From Streptomyces sp. TLI_235 (GTDB lineage Bacteria; Actinomycetota; Actinomycetes; Streptomycetales; Streptomycetaceae): a DNA stretch of 64,000 nt. The position numbers were made by a program, and so were the translations under genes. Below the pieces are notes generated by a model. The model made no database searches, was not told where the DNA came from, and worked only from the letters and a program-made list of their open reading frames with translations. This document shows, piece after piece, positions 49,643-58,480 of the stretch; the stretch's first letter is position 1, and the number at the start of each line of letters is the position of its first letter. The stretch covers positions 1,984,001-2,048,000 of the forward strand of contig NSGV01000001.1 of NCBI GenBank assembly GCA_002300355.1, in the 5' to 3' direction.

Positions 49643-49677
49643 GGGCCCGGTGCCGGACTCGAACCGGCACCGGGCCC
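49643..49677. terminator. Hairpin with a tRNA T-arm-like loop before the primase gene
   Basis: A perfect 14-bp stem (49643-49656 with 49664-49677) and 7-nt loop. On the minus strand the inner part reads CCGGTTCGAGTCCGG, the consensus of a tRNA T arm. It starts 10 bp after the stop of the zinc-protein gene and ends 25 bp before the primase gene. It acts as a terminator or is a tRNA-derived relic. Confidence 0.55.
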
Positions 49678-49702
49678 TGTGCTCTGGAAGGACCACCCGC
49701 GG

Positions 49703-50647
49703 ATGACCGCACCCAATGCCCTGCTAGCCGCCGCCCTGGCCGCCGCCGGCCGCGGCCACCACCTCTTCCCGCTCCACCCCGGCGGCAAGCGCCCCGCCCT
49801 GCACGCCGAGGACCGCTGCTCCCGCACCGGCCCCTGCACCACCGGCCACCAGCGCTGGGAGCAGCGCGCCACCACCGACCCCGCCGCGATCCGCCGGGCG
49901 TGGGGCCACGGGCCGTACAACATCGGCGTCGCCACCGGCCCATCCGGGCTGGTGGTGGTCGACCTGGACGTGCCCAAGCACCCCGGCGACACCCCGCCCG
50001 AGCCGTGGGCCGCGCTCGGCGTCCGGGACGGCGCCGACATGCTTGCCGCGCTGTGCGAGCAGCACCGGCAGCCGTACCCGGCCGGGACGTTGACCGTCCG
50101 CACCCGGCTCGGCGGGCTGCACCTGTACTTCGCCGCACCGCCCGGCCCCGCCCTGCGCAACACCAGCGGCGACAAGGGCCGCGGCCTCGGCTGGAAGATC
50201 GACACCCGCGCCGTCGGCGGCTACGTCGTCGCCCCCGGCTCGGTGGTCGGCGGCCGGCCGTACACCGTCGAGCACGACGCCGCCCCGGTCCCGCTCCCCG
50301 CGTGGCTGGCCGCCCTCCTCGCCCCACCCGCACCGGCAGTACGGCCCCAGCGGGCCGCGCCCTATCCCCGGACGGGGCGTTCCGGCGGGTACGCGGCGGC
50401 GGCCCTGCGCAACGAGGCCGCCAACGTCGCCACCGCCCCGGAGGGCACCCGCAACTGGGCCCTCACCCGCGCCGCCCGCGCCCTGGGCCGCTTCATCGCC
50501 AACGGCCAGCTCAGCCGCGGCGAGGTCGAAGACGCTCTTAAGGCAGCAGGCGAGGCGGCCGGCCTGCCCCCGCGCGACACCGACGCGACCATCCGCAGCG
50601 CCCTCGCCTGGTCCATCGCCAACAACCCCACGGGAGAAGCCGCATGA
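49703..50647 (+). CDS. Primase-polymerase (bifunctional DNA primase/polymerase, N-terminal type)
   Basis: A 314-aa Prim-Pol of the archaeo-eukaryotic primase superfamily. The catalytic strands are NIGVATGPSGLVVVDLDVPK (with the D-x-D pair) and the later GLHLYFAAP; FPLHPGGKRPAL near the N-terminus is typical. The C-terminus (about 225-310) has a helical PriCT-like part (GTRNWALTRAARALGRFIAN). It would prime and copy the excised element. ATG 49703 is used; its end overlaps the ATPase gene by 4 bp. This pair replaces the RepSA initiator of pSAM2, as in other AICE groups. Confidence 0.9.
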   Translation: MTAPNALLAAALAAAGRGHHLFPLHPGGKRPALHAEDRCSRTGPCTTGHQRWEQRATTDPAAIRRAWGHGPYNIGVATGPSGLVVVDLDVPKHPGDTPPEPWAALGVRDGADMLAALCEQHRQPYPAGTLTVRTRLGGLHLYFAAPPGPALRNTSGDKGRGLGWKIDTRAVGGYVVAPGSVVGGRPYTVEHDAAPVPLPAWLAALLAPPAPAVRPQRAAPYPRTGRSGGYAAAALRNEAANVATAPEGTRNWALTRAARALGRFIANGQLSRGEVEDALKAAGEAAGLPPRDTDATIRSALAWSIANNPTGEAA

Positions 50648-51933
50648 CCGCCCCCCAGCCCCCCACCCTTAAGAGCCAGAGCACCGGCCCCGACGGCGCC
50701 GGGGCCGAGGACGGCGCCGCCCTGCTCGACGCCGTCGAGGCCCACCACCGCCGCTTCAACGTCTTCCCCTCCGAGGCCGCCTACGTTGCGGTCGTGCTGT
50801 GGGACGCGCATGCGCACCTGCTGGACTGCTTCGAGTCCACTCCGCGGATCGCGTTCCTCTCCCCGGAGCCCGGCAGCGGCAAGACCCGCGCCCTGGAGAT
50901 CATCGACACCATCGTGCCGCGGTCGATGCTCACCACCGACGTGTCGCCGGCGGCGCTGTTCCGCTCCGTCTCCGACCCCGAGTCCCGCCCGACGGTGCTG
51001 TTCGACGAGATCGACACCACCTTCGGGCCCAAGGCCGCCGGCAACGAGGACCTGCGCGGACTCATCAACTCCGGCCACCGCCGCTCCGGCGTCGTCCTGC
51101 GCTGCGTCGGCGACGGCAACACCCAGACCGTCCAGCCCTTCCCCGTCTACGCCGCCCTCGCCATGGGCGGACTCGGCGACCTGCCCGACACCATCATGAG
51201 CCGCTCCGTGATCATCCGGATGCGCCGCAGGGCCCCCAACGAGACGGTCGAGCCCTTCCGCGAGCGCATCCACGCTGCCCAGGGCCACGCCCTCCGGGAC
51301 CGGCTCGCCGCCTGGGCCACCAGCGTCCGCGACCAGCTCCACGGCGCCTGGCCCGAACTGCCCGACGGCATCAGCGACCGCCCGGCCGACGTCTGGGAGC
51401 CCCTGCTCGCCGTCGCCGACGCCGCCGGCGGCCGCTGGCCCGAGCGCGCCCGCGCCGCCTGCGTCCAGCTCGTCACCGCCGCCAAGGCCAACGACAAGGG
51501 CAGCATCGGCATCCGCCTGCTCACCGACCTGCGCGACATCTTCAACGGCGCCGAACGCCTCCTCAGCACCGACCTGCTCAACAGGCTCGCCGAGCTGGAC
51601 GACGCCCCGTGGGCCGACCTCGACGGCAAGCCCATCACCGCCCGCGTGCTTGCCCGGATGCTCGGCGACTACGTCACCGCCGACAACGACCCCATCAAGC
51701 CCCGCAACATCAAGACGGGCCCCAAGAGCAGCGCCAAGGGCTACTACGCCGGCGACCTCGCCGACGCCTGGCTCCGGTACTGCCCGCCCCCTTCCCAGGG
51801 ATCCGCTACTGCCGCTACTGCCGCTACCGCGCAGGTCAGGCCCCTGTTTTCGGTAGCGGATTCCCCGGAGGTAGCGGATACGAATCCGCTACCCGACACC
51901 AAGCCCACGCCCACGGCGCTCGCCCGGCCGTGA
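50644..51933 (+). CDS. Replication ATPase/helicase-like protein with DUF3631 domain
   Basis: A 429-aa P-loop protein. Walker A is AFLSPEPGSGKTRALEIIDT (about 75-92) and Walker B is RPTVLFDEIDTTFGP. A sensor-like MSRSVIIRMRRRAPNE follows. The second half is DUF3631 (ADVWEPLLAVADAAGGRWPE and DLRDIFNGAERLLSTDLLNR). It is the usual partner of AICE and plasmid Prim-Pols and would open the origin. The C-terminal 45 residues are encoded by the left arm of a large inverted repeat, and they look like a low-complexity tail (SATAATAATAQ). Confidence 0.88.
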   Translation: MTAPQPPTLKSQSTGPDGAGAEDGAALLDAVEAHHRRFNVFPSEAAYVAVVLWDAHAHLLDCFESTPRIAFLSPEPGSGKTRALEIIDTIVPRSMLTTDVSPAALFRSVSDPESRPTVLFDEIDTTFGPKAAGNEDLRGLINSGHRRSGVVLRCVGDGNTQTVQPFPVYAALAMGGLGDLPDTIMSRSVIIRMRRRAPNETVEPFRERIHAAQGHALRDRLAAWATSVRDQLHGAWPELPDGISDRPADVWEPLLAVADAAGGRWPERARAACVQLVTAAKANDKGSIGIRLLTDLRDIFNGAERLLSTDLLNRLAELDDAPWADLDGKPITARVLARMLGDYVTADNDPIKPRNIKTGPKSSAKGYYAGDLADAWLRYCPPPSQGSATAATAATAQVRPLFSVADSPEVADTNPLPDTKPTPTALARP

Positions 51934-52058
51934 CTTACCCGCCGCTCCCGCCACCCGGCGGGAGCGGCACCAATCCGCTACCGCTACCCAATCCGCTACT
52001 TCGATCATGCCCCTGACCTGGGAGGTAGCGGCAGTAGCGGCAGTAGCGGATCCCTGGG
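51794..52058. repeat. 35-bp perfect inverted repeat with ATCCGCTAC iterons, candidate replication origin
   Basis: Arms 51794-51828 and 52024-52058 are perfect complements over 35 bp. Seven copies of ATCCGCTAC or its complement lie at 51801, 51853, 51871, 51884, 51973, 51991 and 52043. The region joins the end of the replication ATPase gene and the gap before xis. Iterons beside the replication genes are what an initiator-bound origin should look like. Confidence 0.72.
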
Positions 52059-52173
52059 AGGAGAGGGGGCCGAGCACGGATCGTGCGCGCAGGCCCCCTG
52101 TCCGCCTGTCTCACCTCAGGGTCCCGCCAGAGAGCACTTTGGCGGGACCCATTCCTGAGAAAGGACTCGCCCC

Positions 52174-52467
52174 TTGTCCGAGATCATGTTGACGATCGAT
52201 CAGGTAGCACAGCTGATCGAGTCGATGAACCAGCACGGTTCTGGCCGTCCCGCGCGCGGCGGGCTGCTGCACAGCGGCTGGTACTCCACCGAGGAGGTCG
52301 CAGAGCTGATCGACGTCGACCCGTCGACGCTGAGGCGCTGGCGAACCTCCAACCCGGTCCAGGGACCGCCGTTCGTCCGCCTCGCCTCGCGTATGACCAT
52401 GTACAGCGTCCCCGACGTCGAGGCCTGGCTGGCGTCGCGCCGCATCGTCCCCGGAGAGGGCGTCTGA
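52174..52467 (+). CDS. xis: Excisionase-like HTH protein
   Basis: A 97-aa protein with a MerR/AlpA-type winged HTH (about 38-90; GWYSTEEVAELIDVDPSTLR, then PPFVRLASRMTMYSVPDVEA). Its stop overlaps the integrase start (TGATG), the standard xis-int layout of pSAM2-type elements. TTG 52174 has GAAAGGA upstream; ATG 52186 is an alternative. It should steer the integrase toward excision. Confidence 0.88.
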   Translation: MSEIMLTIDQVAQLIESMNQHGSGRPARGGLLHSGWYSTEEVAELIDVDPSTLRRWRTSNPVQGPPFVRLASRMTMYSVPDVEAWLASRRIVPGEGV

Positions 52468-53705
52468 TGCCCCAGCAGAACCCGCCGATCGGCGTCAAGC
52501 TCTCCGCTGACATCGAATACCGCCCTCAACACCCGAATGCGTACCGCGCCCGCGTGCGCTGGACCGACCCGGCCACCAGGCGCCGGACGTCGCGCTCCGA
52601 GATGCAGCCGACCAAAGAGGCTGCAGAGGAATGGATCGCGGGGATGCAGCGGCTCGCGAGTCGCGGTGTCACCCCCGCCACGGCCACCATGCCCCTTGCC
52701 GAGTACGGGGACTCGGTGATGGAACTGGCCCTGCGCGGGCTGGAGTCCACGACGCTCGACCCCTACCTGGCTGGCTGGCGGTTGCGGATCGTCCCCACGA
52801 TCGGCCATCTGCCCCTGCGCACCGTCACGAACGGCATCATCGACCGCGCGGTCTACGGCTGGATCGCGGACGAGTGCGGCCGCTCGACGATGAAGTGCAC
52901 TCTCGCCCTGCTGGTGCGGGTCATGGAGCAGGCGGTCCGTGACGGCGTCATCGACACCAACCCGGCCAGGGTCAGCGGATGGCAGCGCGAGTACCGGCGC
53001 GCCGAGGACGAGTTGGACGACCCGCGGGCGCTCGCCCTGCCTGACTGGGACGCGCTGGACAAGCTCGCGACCAGTCTCGTGCTGCGCTCGCACGGCCACT
53101 ACGGCGGCTGGGGCGACGTGGTGCGCTTCGCGGCCTGCACCGCGGCCCGGATCGGCGAGGTCTCCGGCGTCCGGCGCAAGGACATCGACCGCGAGCGGTG
53201 GACGTGGGACCTGTGCCGGCAGACCACCACCGCCCCCGGCGGGCTGGTCGACAAGGGAACGAAGGGCAAGCGCCGCCGGACGGTGCCGCTGGTCCCGGAG
53301 ATCCGTGACCTGGTCGCCCGGCGGCTCGACGTCATCGGGTCCGACCCGATGGCCCGGCTGTTCAGCGGGCCCAGGGACGGCCGGATCACCACGGCGGTCC
53401 TGCGGGACGCCACCCACTGGGACGAGGTGGTCGTGGAGCTCGGCTACGAGCACCTGCGCCGCCACGACCTCCGCCACACCGGGCTGACGTGGATGGCGGA
53501 CGCCGGGGTGCCGCTGCACGTCCTGCGGAAGATCGCCGGACACGGGTCGCTGACGACGACCCAGCGCTACCTCCACCCGGACCGTCGCTCGATCGAGCTG
53601 GCCGGCGAGGCGCTGAGCGCGCACCTGAGCGGCCCGCGCAGGGCACCTGGTCCCGAAGCGGTCCCGCCGGACTCCCCTGGCCGCCACCTGCGGCTCGTCC
53701 GCTGA
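52467..53705 (+). CDS. int: Tyrosine site-specific integrase
   Basis: A 412-aa integrase. An N-terminal arm-binding part (about 12-65; YRARVRWTDPATRRRTSR) is followed by a SAM-like core-binding domain (about 75-170). The catalytic domain contains Arg in ACTAARIGEVSGVRRKDI, the His-x-x-Arg of RRHDLRHTGLTWMADAGVPL, His in KIAGHGSLTTTQRYLHPD, and the nucleophile Tyr in QRYLHP. It recombines attP with the 3' end of tRNA-Pro. The gene ends 72 bp from the right attachment repeat. Confidence 0.95.
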   Translation: MPQQNPPIGVKLSADIEYRPQHPNAYRARVRWTDPATRRRTSRSEMQPTKEAAEEWIAGMQRLASRGVTPATATMPLAEYGDSVMELALRGLESTTLDPYLAGWRLRIVPTIGHLPLRTVTNGIIDRAVYGWIADECGRSTMKCTLALLVRVMEQAVRDGVIDTNPARVSGWQREYRRAEDELDDPRALALPDWDALDKLATSLVLRSHGHYGGWGDVVRFAACTAARIGEVSGVRRKDIDRERWTWDLCRQTTTAPGGLVDKGTKGKRRRTVPLVPEIRDLVARRLDVIGSDPMARLFSGPRDGRITTAVLRDATHWDEVVVELGYEHLRRHDLRHTGLTWMADAGVPLHVLRKIAGHGSLTTTQRYLHPDRRSIELAGEALSAHLSGPRRAPGPEAVPPDSPGRHLRLVR

Positions 53706-53727
53706 ACCGGCCGCAGAAAACGGCAAG

Positions 53728-53766
53728 AGCCCCGCTGGCCTGGACTTCCGTCCAGTCAGCGGGGCT
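53728..53766 (+). terminator. Terminator between int and the attachment site
   Basis: A 10-bp GC-rich stem (53728-53737 with 53757-53766) enclosing a smaller CTGGAC/GTCCAG hairpin. It lies between the int stop and attR. Confidence 0.75.
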
Positions 53767-53777
53767 CCGACATTCCT

Positions 53778-53852
<75 letters not shown>

Positions 53853-54005
53853 TGGTCTCGCTGCCTCCGCTCACCGATCTCGATCAGTGGTCTTCGGCTT
53901 CTCGACCTTGCCCCCGGTCTCCCGGCGACGTGGAAAACAATACAGCACGTCGAGGGGTGCTCGCTGCCAGGTTTCGGGTGACGGGCCCGGGGGTGTCGGG
54001 GCTGG

Positions 54006-55349
54006 TCAGGGGGTGGGGTTGCGGGAGTCGTAGCGGAGGAAGGCGGGGCGGCGGGCCGCGAGCAGCAGGACGGCGGCGAGGCAGGCGAGACCGCCCGTGA
54101 CGACGGAGATGGTGACGGAGGAGGTGAGGGCGGCAACCGTCCCGGATTCGAAGTCGCCGAGGCGGGGGCCGCCGGCGACGACGACGATGAAGATGCCCTG
54201 GAGGCGGCCGCGCATGTCGTCGGGGGCCGCCACCTGCATGATCGTGTTGCGGAAGATCATGCTGATGGTGTCGGCGCAGCCGGCCGCCGCGAGCAGCGCC
54301 AGCCCGAGCCACAGTTCGCGGACGACCCCGAAGGCGGCGATGGCGAGCCCCCAGGCGGCGACGGCGGCGAGGACGGCGGCCCCGTGCCGGTGCACCCGCC
54401 CGATCCATCCCGAGAACAGGGCGCCCGCCAGGGCGCCCACGGCGGGGGCGGCGACCAGCAGGCCGACCGTCCCGGCTCCGCCGCCGTAGAAGCCGACCGC
54501 GATGGCGGGGAAGAGTGCCCGGGGCAGGCCGAAGATCATGGCGGCGAGGTCGGCGAGGAAGCTGGTGCGCAGGTTGGGCCGGGTGGCGAGGAAGCGCAGG
54601 CCGTCGAGGACGGAGGCCCGTCCCTTCCGCTCGGCGCCGTCGCCCTGGGGCTTCATCGCGGGCAGCCGCCACATCGCGTAGAGCGTGGCGCTGAAGGCGA
54701 CGGCGTCGACGAGGTACGCGGACTGGGCGCCGTAAGCGCCGATGAGCAGGCCGCCGAGCATGGGGCCGACGGTCATGCCGAGGTTCATGCTCATGGTGTT
54801 GAGGGCGTTGGCGGCGGGCAACTGTTCGCGCGGGACCAGTCGGGGGATCATCGAGGACCGGGCGGGCGAGGAGAGTGCGAAGAAGCCGGCCTGGAGGGCG
54901 ACCGCCGCGTAGAGCAGGCCGACGGCGTGCAGGCCGAGCAGGGCCTGGGCGGCGAGCAGGACGGAGACGGCGGCGAGGCCGGCGGAGCCGATGAGGCCGA
55001 GGCGGCGGCGGTCGACGGTGTCGGCGATCGCGCCGCCCCACAGGCCGAAGGTGACCAGTGGGACGAGCGAGAAGAGTCCGACCAGGCCGGTGGCGAAGGT
55101 GGACCGGGTGAGGTCGTAGACCTGCACGGCGACGGCCACGGCGGTCATCTGCTGGCCGACGGAGGAGACGGTCTGGCCGAACCAGACGCGCCGGTAGTCG
55201 GGGATGTCGCGCAGCGGCCCGATGTCGGCGAGGGCGCCGCGCGCGATCCGCTTCAGCCGCCCGGGAGCCCCGCCGCCGCCCACCGGGGGCACGGACGGAA
55301 CGGGTGGGGAGGGGGCTGCCTCGGGTGCCTGCGGCTGATCGGTCGACAT
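54006..55349 (-). CDS. MFS transporter (probable drug or siderophore exporter)
   Basis: A 447-aa major facilitator with about 12 membrane helices. Segments include VGLFSLVPLVTFGLWGGAIA, DTVDRRRLGLIGSAGLAAVS (the conserved loop 2-3 motif region) and AAVALQAGFFALSSPARSSM. The pattern fits EntS-like/MFS_3 exporters. ATG 55349 (STDQPQAPEA) was preferred over the 10-codon longer frame. A Pro-rich cytosolic N-terminus precedes the first helix. It is divergent from the DUF2804 gene. Substrate unknown. Confidence 0.9.
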   Translation of the reverse strand: MSTDQPQAPEAAPSPPVPSVPPVGGGGAPGRLKRIARGALADIGPLRDIPDYRRVWFGQTVSSVGQQMTAVAVAVQVYDLTRSTFATGLVGLFSLVPLVTFGLWGGAIADTVDRRRLGLIGSAGLAAVSVLLAAQALLGLHAVGLLYAAVALQAGFFALSSPARSSMIPRLVPREQLPAANALNTMSMNLGMTVGPMLGGLLIGAYGAQSAYLVDAVAFSATLYAMWRLPAMKPQGDGAERKGRASVLDGLRFLATRPNLRTSFLADLAAMIFGLPRALFPAIAVGFYGGGAGTVGLLVAAPAVGALAGALFSGWIGRVHRHGAAVLAAVAAWGLAIAAFGVVRELWLGLALLAAAGCADTISMIFRNTIMQVAAPDDMRGRLQGIFIVVVAGGPRLGDFESGTVAALTSSVTISVVTGGLACLAAVLLLAARRPAFLRYDSRNPTP

Positions 55350-55414
55350 GGTCAACCATGTTCGACCACGACGTTTCACCTCCGTCCGCCGGGGTTGCCG
55401 CTACGGTGGCCGCC

Positions 55415-56518
55415 GTGGCGTCCTCCGATCGCGAACTGACCGCTCCTGTCGACCTCTGTCGGCCCGACGGGCGGCTCGATCCGGCGGCCGTCGGCTGGTC
55501 CCGGCGGCCGCTGCACCGGGCGAACCTCCGCGGCTGGGGCCGCACCAAGCGATGGGAGTACTGGTGCGTGACCGCGCCGACCCATCTGGTGGCGCTGACC
55601 GTCAGCGACCTGGACTTCCTGGCGCTGAACAGCGTGTACGTCCTCCGCTGGGACGACCCGGACGACCCGGACGACCCGACCGACCCGGCCGACCCGACTG
55701 GCGTCCGGGAGCTGGAGCGCACCGCCCTCGTCCCCTTCGGCCGCGGCGTCGCCCTCCCGCAGACGATCGCCGGATCCGACGGCACCGGTACGAACGTGGC
55801 CGTCGGCCCGGAGCGGCCGACCGGCGGCCGGGTCCGGGTGGAGATCCGCGGTGAGGCGGGCGGCACCCGGCTGCGGGCCCGCTGCGTGACGCCCGACGGC
55901 AGGCCGGTCGAGGTCGACGTGTTCGCGGCGCTCCCGGAGGGTCACGAGACGCTGAGCGTGGTCGTGCCGTGGGACGAGCGCCGGTTCCAGTACACGTCCA
56001 AGCACACCGCCCGCCCGGCGCGCGGCACGCTGCGGATCGGCGACGAGGTCCTCTCCTTCGGCGGCCCGGGGAAGGACGAGGCCTGGGCGGTGCTGGACCA
56101 CGGCCGGGGCCGCTGGCCGCGCTCGGTGCATTGGAACTGGGGCGCCGCCTCCGGCCGGACGGACGGCCGGACCGTCGGCCTGCAGTTCGGCGGCCGGTGG
56201 ACGGTCGGCACCGGCACGACCGAGAACGCCGTCTGTGTGGACGGCCGTCTCACCCGGATCTCCGAGGAGCTCGCCTGGTCGTACGACCTCGCCGACCCGC
56301 TCGCGCCGTGGACCGTCCGCACCCCCGGCTCGGACCTGCTGGACCTGGTCTTCACCCCGTTCCACGACCGCCGGACGCGCACCGAGGCGGGCCTGCTCGC
56401 CAACCGCACCGACCAGTGCTTCGGCCACTACGACGGCACCGTCCGCGCCGAGGACGGCCGCCGGATCGCCGTCCACGACCTGCTCGGCTGGGCGGAGGAC
56501 GTCCGGATGCGCTGGTAG
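55415..56518 (+). CDS. DUF2804 domain protein
   Basis: A 367-aa DUF2804 protein (ELTAPVDLCRPDGRLDPAAV, WGRTKRWEYWCVTAPTHLVA, RSVHWNWGAASGRTDGR, and the C-terminal HYDGTVRAEDGRRIAVHDLL). Function is unknown; a lipocalin-like beta fold has been proposed for such families. An insert of Asp-Asp-Pro/Asp-Pro repeats (encoded by GACGACCCG units near 55656-55700) interrupts the domain. GTG 55415 was chosen because a TACGGT -10-like box lies at 55402-55407, suggesting a leaderless message; ATG 55358 would begin 9 bp from the divergent MFS start. Confidence 0.8.
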   Translation: MASSDRELTAPVDLCRPDGRLDPAAVGWSRRPLHRANLRGWGRTKRWEYWCVTAPTHLVALTVSDLDFLALNSVYVLRWDDPDDPDDPTDPADPTGVRELERTALVPFGRGVALPQTIAGSDGTGTNVAVGPERPTGGRVRVEIRGEAGGTRLRARCVTPDGRPVEVDVFAALPEGHETLSVVVPWDERRFQYTSKHTARPARGTLRIGDEVLSFGGPGKDEAWAVLDHGRGRWPRSVHWNWGAASGRTDGRTVGLQFGGRWTVGTGTTENAVCVDGRLTRISEELAWSYDLADPLAPWTVRTPGSDLLDLVFTPFHDRRTRTEAGLLANRTDQCFGHYDGTVRAEDGRRIAVHDLLGWAEDVRMRW

Positions 56519-56558
56519 TCCTCGGGCGGCGGGTCAACCCCTCCGACAGGCTCGGCCG

Positions 56559-57359
56559 TCAGCCGGTCACGACATGCCGCTCCCCCGCCTCGACGGCCAC
56601 CGGCAGCCGGTTGCCGGGCGGCGGGAAGGGGCAGATGAAGTGGTCGGCGAAGGCGCAGGGTGGCAGGTGGGCCCGGTTGAGGTCGAGCACGGTGCGCCCC
56701 TCGGCGTCCGGGGCGGGCAGGGTGATGAACCGGAAGCGGTAGGTCTCGTGTCCGCTGGTGGCGTCCGCGATCACACCGCTGAGCCGGCCGCCGGAGCGGC
56801 TGACGGTGAGGGCGTACTCCTCGCCGCAGAGGGTGAAGGCGATCTGCCCGGTGACGGCGAGCGGCCGGTCCTTGCCGTCCGCGTTGGGCACGGTCAGCGC
56901 CCGGTCGCCGCTCTCGAACGGGGTGAACACGGCGGGGACGGCCCAGTCCGGCGCGTACGGGAAGGTGTCGATCCCGGCGAAGGCGGTGCGGGCCGGGGCG
57001 TCCGGGTCGAAGACCCGCAGGGCGAGTTCGCCCTCCCGCTCGATCGGGACGAGCCGCAGCCCGCCGATCACGGCGCGTTCCGGGGCCGGATCGGTGTCCG
57101 GCCGCAGCGCCACCTCCCCGTCCAGTGCCCCGGCCGGCTCCCCGGATTCGAGCCGGATCCCGTACTCGGCCTTGGCGTTGAGGCGGACGGCGCCGTCGAC
57201 GGCCCACCACTCGCCCGGCAGGCCGGGGATCTGCTCGGGGTCGGGGCCGAGCCAGTGCGTACCGGTCAGCGCGAGCGGCCCGTGCAGGGCGCTGACGGCG
57301 GCGGCGCGGGCCTCGGTCCAGCGCTGCCAGGATTCCGCGGCGGTCTCTGCGGCGGTCAT
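56559..57359 (-). CDS. DUF1684 domain protein
   Basis: A 266-aa protein with the DUF1684 pattern: SWQRWTEARAAAVSALHGPL at the start, LTGTHWLGPDPEQIPGLPGE, and the C-terminal RAHLPPCAFADHFICPFPPP. That C-terminal N-x-A-x-x-P-P-C-A-F/Y motif is diagnostic. The family is widespread and cytosolic, and its function is unknown. It is convergent with the DUF2804 gene and precedes no obvious partner. Confidence 0.87.
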   Translation of the reverse strand: MTAAETAAESWQRWTEARAAAVSALHGPLALTGTHWLGPDPEQIPGLPGEWWAVDGAVRLNAKAEYGIRLESGEPAGALDGEVALRPDTDPAPERAVIGGLRLVPIEREGELALRVFDPDAPARTAFAGIDTFPYAPDWAVPAVFTPFESGDRALTVPNADGKDRPLAVTGQIAFTLCGEEYALTVSRSGGRLSGVIADATSGHETYRFRFITLPAPDAEGRTVLDLNRAHLPPCAFADHFICPFPPPGNRLPVAVEAGERHVVTG

Positions 57360-57441
57360 CGGCGGTCCTTCCTGAGCGGTGGCGGTGCGGCGGTAGCGGT
57401 ACGGGACGCTGACGGGGCGGGGCGGCCGAGCGGCCCGCGGG

Positions 57442-58305
57442 TCAGCGTGCGGTGAGCGGCCGGAAGAGTCCCTCCTGCACGACGGAGACCACCAGCCGCC
57501 CGCTGCGGTCGAAGATCTCCCCGCGGGCGAGCCCGCGGGCGCCGTGCGCGATCGGCGACTCCTGCTGGTACAGCAGCCAGTCGTCTGCCCGGAACGGGCG
57601 GTGGAACCACATCGCGTGGTCGAGCGAGGCCATGTCGAAGTTCCGCTCGCCCCACAGTGGTTCGACCGGGACGCGGACGGCGTCGAGCAGCGTCATGTCG
57701 CTGGCGTAGGTGAGCGCGCAGACGTGGATCAGCGGGTCGTCGGGCAGGGCGCCGTTGGTCCGCAGCCAGACGCCGCTGCGCGGCTGGACCCCGGCCAGGT
57801 CCTCCTTGGACCAGCGCAGCCGGTCGACGTAGCGGATGTCGAAGGGCTGGCGGCGGCTGATGAACGGCGGCATCTCGCCGAGCCGGGAGCCGACCTCGTC
57901 GAGTGCGCTCGGCAGGTCCTCGGGGGCGGGGACCTGCGGCATCGGGTCCTGGTGCTCGATGCCGCCCTGCTCGGGGAGGTGGAAGTCGGCGGTCAGCGCG
58001 AAGATCGAGCGGCCCTGCTGGATGCCCAGCACACGGCGGGTGGTGAAGGACCGTCCGTCACGGATCCGGTCGACCTGGTAGACGATCGGCACGCCGGGGA
58101 CGCCCGGGCGCAGGAAGTAGGCGTGGAGCGAGTGCACGGGGCGGTCCCCGTCGACCGTCCGGCCGGCGGCGACCAGGGCCTGGCCGGCGACCTGCCCGCC
58201 GAAGGTCCGCTGCAGGGCCTCCTCCGGGCTGCGTCCCCGGAAGATGTTGAGTTCGATCTGTTCCAGATCGAGCAGGTCGACGAGCTGGTCGACGGGCGTG
58301 CCCAT
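57442..58305 (-). CDS. tesB: Acyl-CoA thioesterase II (TesB-like)
   Basis: A 287-aa double hot-dog thioesterase. The N-terminal half has FRGRSPEEALQRTFGGQVAG and RPVHSLHAYFLRPG, and the C-terminal half has LASLDHAMWFHRPFRADDWL with YQQESPIAHGARGLARGEIF (the TesB catalytic Gln/Thr region). It hydrolyses medium- and long-chain acyl-CoA to free acid and CoA. ATG 58305 and length agree with the family. It is not linked to the catabolic island; TesB is a usual chromosomal gene. Confidence 0.94.
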   Translation of the reverse strand: MGTPVDQLVDLLDLEQIELNIFRGRSPEEALQRTFGGQVAGQALVAAGRTVDGDRPVHSLHAYFLRPGVPGVPIVYQVDRIRDGRSFTTRRVLGIQQGRSIFALTADFHLPEQGGIEHQDPMPQVPAPEDLPSALDEVGSRLGEMPPFISRRQPFDIRYVDRLRWSKEDLAGVQPRSGVWLRTNGALPDDPLIHVCALTYASDMTLLDAVRVPVEPLWGERNFDMASLDHAMWFHRPFRADDWLLYQQESPIAHGARGLARGEIFDRSGRLVVSVVQEGLFRPLTAR

Positions 58306-58480
58306 GTCCTGTGTCCTCTCCCGGCCGCCTGGTGCCTGCCCCGGGATCTCCGGTGCGGCGCCGGACGGCGCTCTACGTCTACCGAGAAGTCTCCTCCGGA
58401 TCGGGGAATTCCCGCCGCCCGGGCCCGGAATCCGACGGTCGGGCCCGGATCCGGCGGGCGCCCCGGTGTCGGGCCGGGGC

